Origin: an uncultured Clostridia bacterium
Lineage (GTDB): Bacteria > Bacillota > Clostridia > UBA1381
Assembly (NCBI GenBank): GCA_934476075.1
Contig: CAKSNH010000040.1
Span: forward strand, 1-6,214
Direction: 5' to 3'
DNA length: 6,214 nt
Shown: piece by piece, positions 5,887 through 6,214 of the stretch
How the letters are laid out: the number at the start of each line of letters is the position of its first letter
Position numbering within the stretch: position 1 is the stretch's first letter
Notes under the pieces: generated by a model
What the model was told of the DNA's origin: nothing
Seen by the model: the letters and a program-made list of their open reading frames with translations, nothing else
Database searches by the model: none
Translations under genes and position numbers: made by a program

Positions 5887-5942
5887 AAGTTTGGTCAAAC
5901 TTTCTAAAAGTTTGTCGCTATCCGCAGATAGCGAAATCCCTA
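5887..5942 (+). repeat. Structured repeat module B (two hairpins)
   Basis: AAGTTTGGT is followed by an 8-bp stem CAAACTTT/AAAGTTTG (5896-5914, loop CTA) and directly by an 8-bp stem TCGCTATC/GATAGCGA (5915-5934, loop CGCA), then AATCCCTA. It is a shorter relative of module A. The stems differ from those of A in paired, compensating positions, while the CGCA loop and the flanking bases are kept. Confidence 0.8.
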
Positions 5943-6032
5943 CACTTTTGGTTATATCTACATTTGTGTAGCGGAAGAATGACGCTACTGTGAACTAAAT
6001 TTATCTTGCGGTGGACTTGACCACAAACTATA

Positions 6033-6214
6033 AATTAGTGTTCTATCCTAACATAGCTAAAATCCAAATATAGTGCGACTGACGTTGCCCTCATTTAGCG
6101 TTGGGGACGTTTCACTTCCCCATAGGCATAGACATTATCAAAGTAACTCGAACCCTTTGGAGTTCGCTTTGCCTCAGCAGCAGCAAAGCAAACGGAAAGT
6201 GCCGCTTTTTGGCA
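6033..6214 (-). repeat. Right copy of 182-bp inverted terminal repeat
   Basis: This is the reverse-complement partner of 12-193. Bases 6142-6214 are identical to 12-84 and the rest is about 81% identical, with no gaps. It runs to the last base of the window, so its true outer limit is unknown. The hairpin equivalent to the left copy's GGGAAC/GTTCCC stem reads GGGGAAGTGAAACGTCCCC: one pair changes from A-T to G-C on both sides, and another position becomes a mismatch. The reading frames that cross the left copy are also open here and stop at equivalent positions. Confidence 0.93.

Larger units (their letters stand above)
5619..6032. other. Gene-free, hairpin-rich spacer
   Basis: No convincing coding region is seen in these roughly 410 bp on either strand. 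The stretch is occupied by a series of short perfect inverted repeats: ATTGCGT/ACGCAAT (5702-5718), GACAAAT/ATTTGTC (5743-5760), and the two tandem modules at 5796-5880 and 5887-5942. Short motifs recur, such as CCTACA after a hairpin (5721-5726, 5939-5944, and in the left flank near 206-211) and TCGCT directly after a stem ending in TTTG. The part 5943-6032 shows nothing beyond a 5-bp stem near 5957-5970. Confidence 0.75.

Noticed and set aside
5796..5942. CRISPR array
   Set aside because: There are only two related units of unequal length, each with internal hairpins, no regular spacers and no cas genes.
12..6214. Composite transposon or insertion sequence
   Set aside because: The ends are inverted repeats, but no transposase, integrase or target-site duplication is visible, and the cargo is an ordinary operon.

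Overview
The window looks like a piece of an AT-rich, low-GC Gram-positive genome, most likely a gut-type member of the Clostridia (Firmicutes). This is inferred from strong AGGAGG-type ribosome binding sites, extended -10 promoters and the general look of the proteins. No rRNA or marker gene fixes the taxonomy. The window holds one compact operon of five genes, all on the minus strand and read from right to left, framed by non-coding DNA rich in repeats and hairpins.

Operon, in transcription order: a Nudix hydrolase of the Ap4A-hydrolase type (5026-5454); a heparinase II/III-superfamily protein without a signal peptide (3214-5004); a GH88 unsaturated glucuronyl hydrolase with both catalytic aspartates in place (2114-3211); an RluA-family pseudouridine synthase (1152-2102); and an SDR oxidoreductase resembling the SDR-type D-mannonate oxidoreductase/fructuronate reductase (268-1119). 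Gaps run from overlapping or adjacent to 32 bp. Two candidate promoters lie upstream of the Nudix gene, one about 30 bp and one about 130 bp from its start codon.

Three of the five genes fit one pathway. The lyase would cleave imported uronic-acid-containing oligosaccharides by beta-elimination. The GH88 enzyme would remove the resulting 4,5-unsaturated uronate. The SDR would reduce a keto-uronate on the way to 2-keto-3-deoxygluconate. All three appear cytoplasmic, and no transporter, regulator, KduI, UxaC, UxuA, kinase or aldolase is present, so the rest of the pathway must be elsewhere. The Nudix and RluA genes look like housekeeping passengers.

Flanks: bases 12-193 and 6033-6214 are inverted copies of one 182-bp element. 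The outer 73 bp are identical and the inner 109 bp about 81% identical by hand count. The window starts and stops in this repeat, which suggests a contig broken at a dispersed repeat, or a 5.8-kb segment bounded by long inverted repeats. Between the operon promoter and the right repeat (about 5620-6032) there is no convincing gene. That stretch holds several perfect hairpins, including two tandem related modules (5796-5880 and 5887-5942) whose two stems differ only by compensatory base-pair changes. This is the most unusual signal in the window: a structured repeated element that I cannot assign to a known family.
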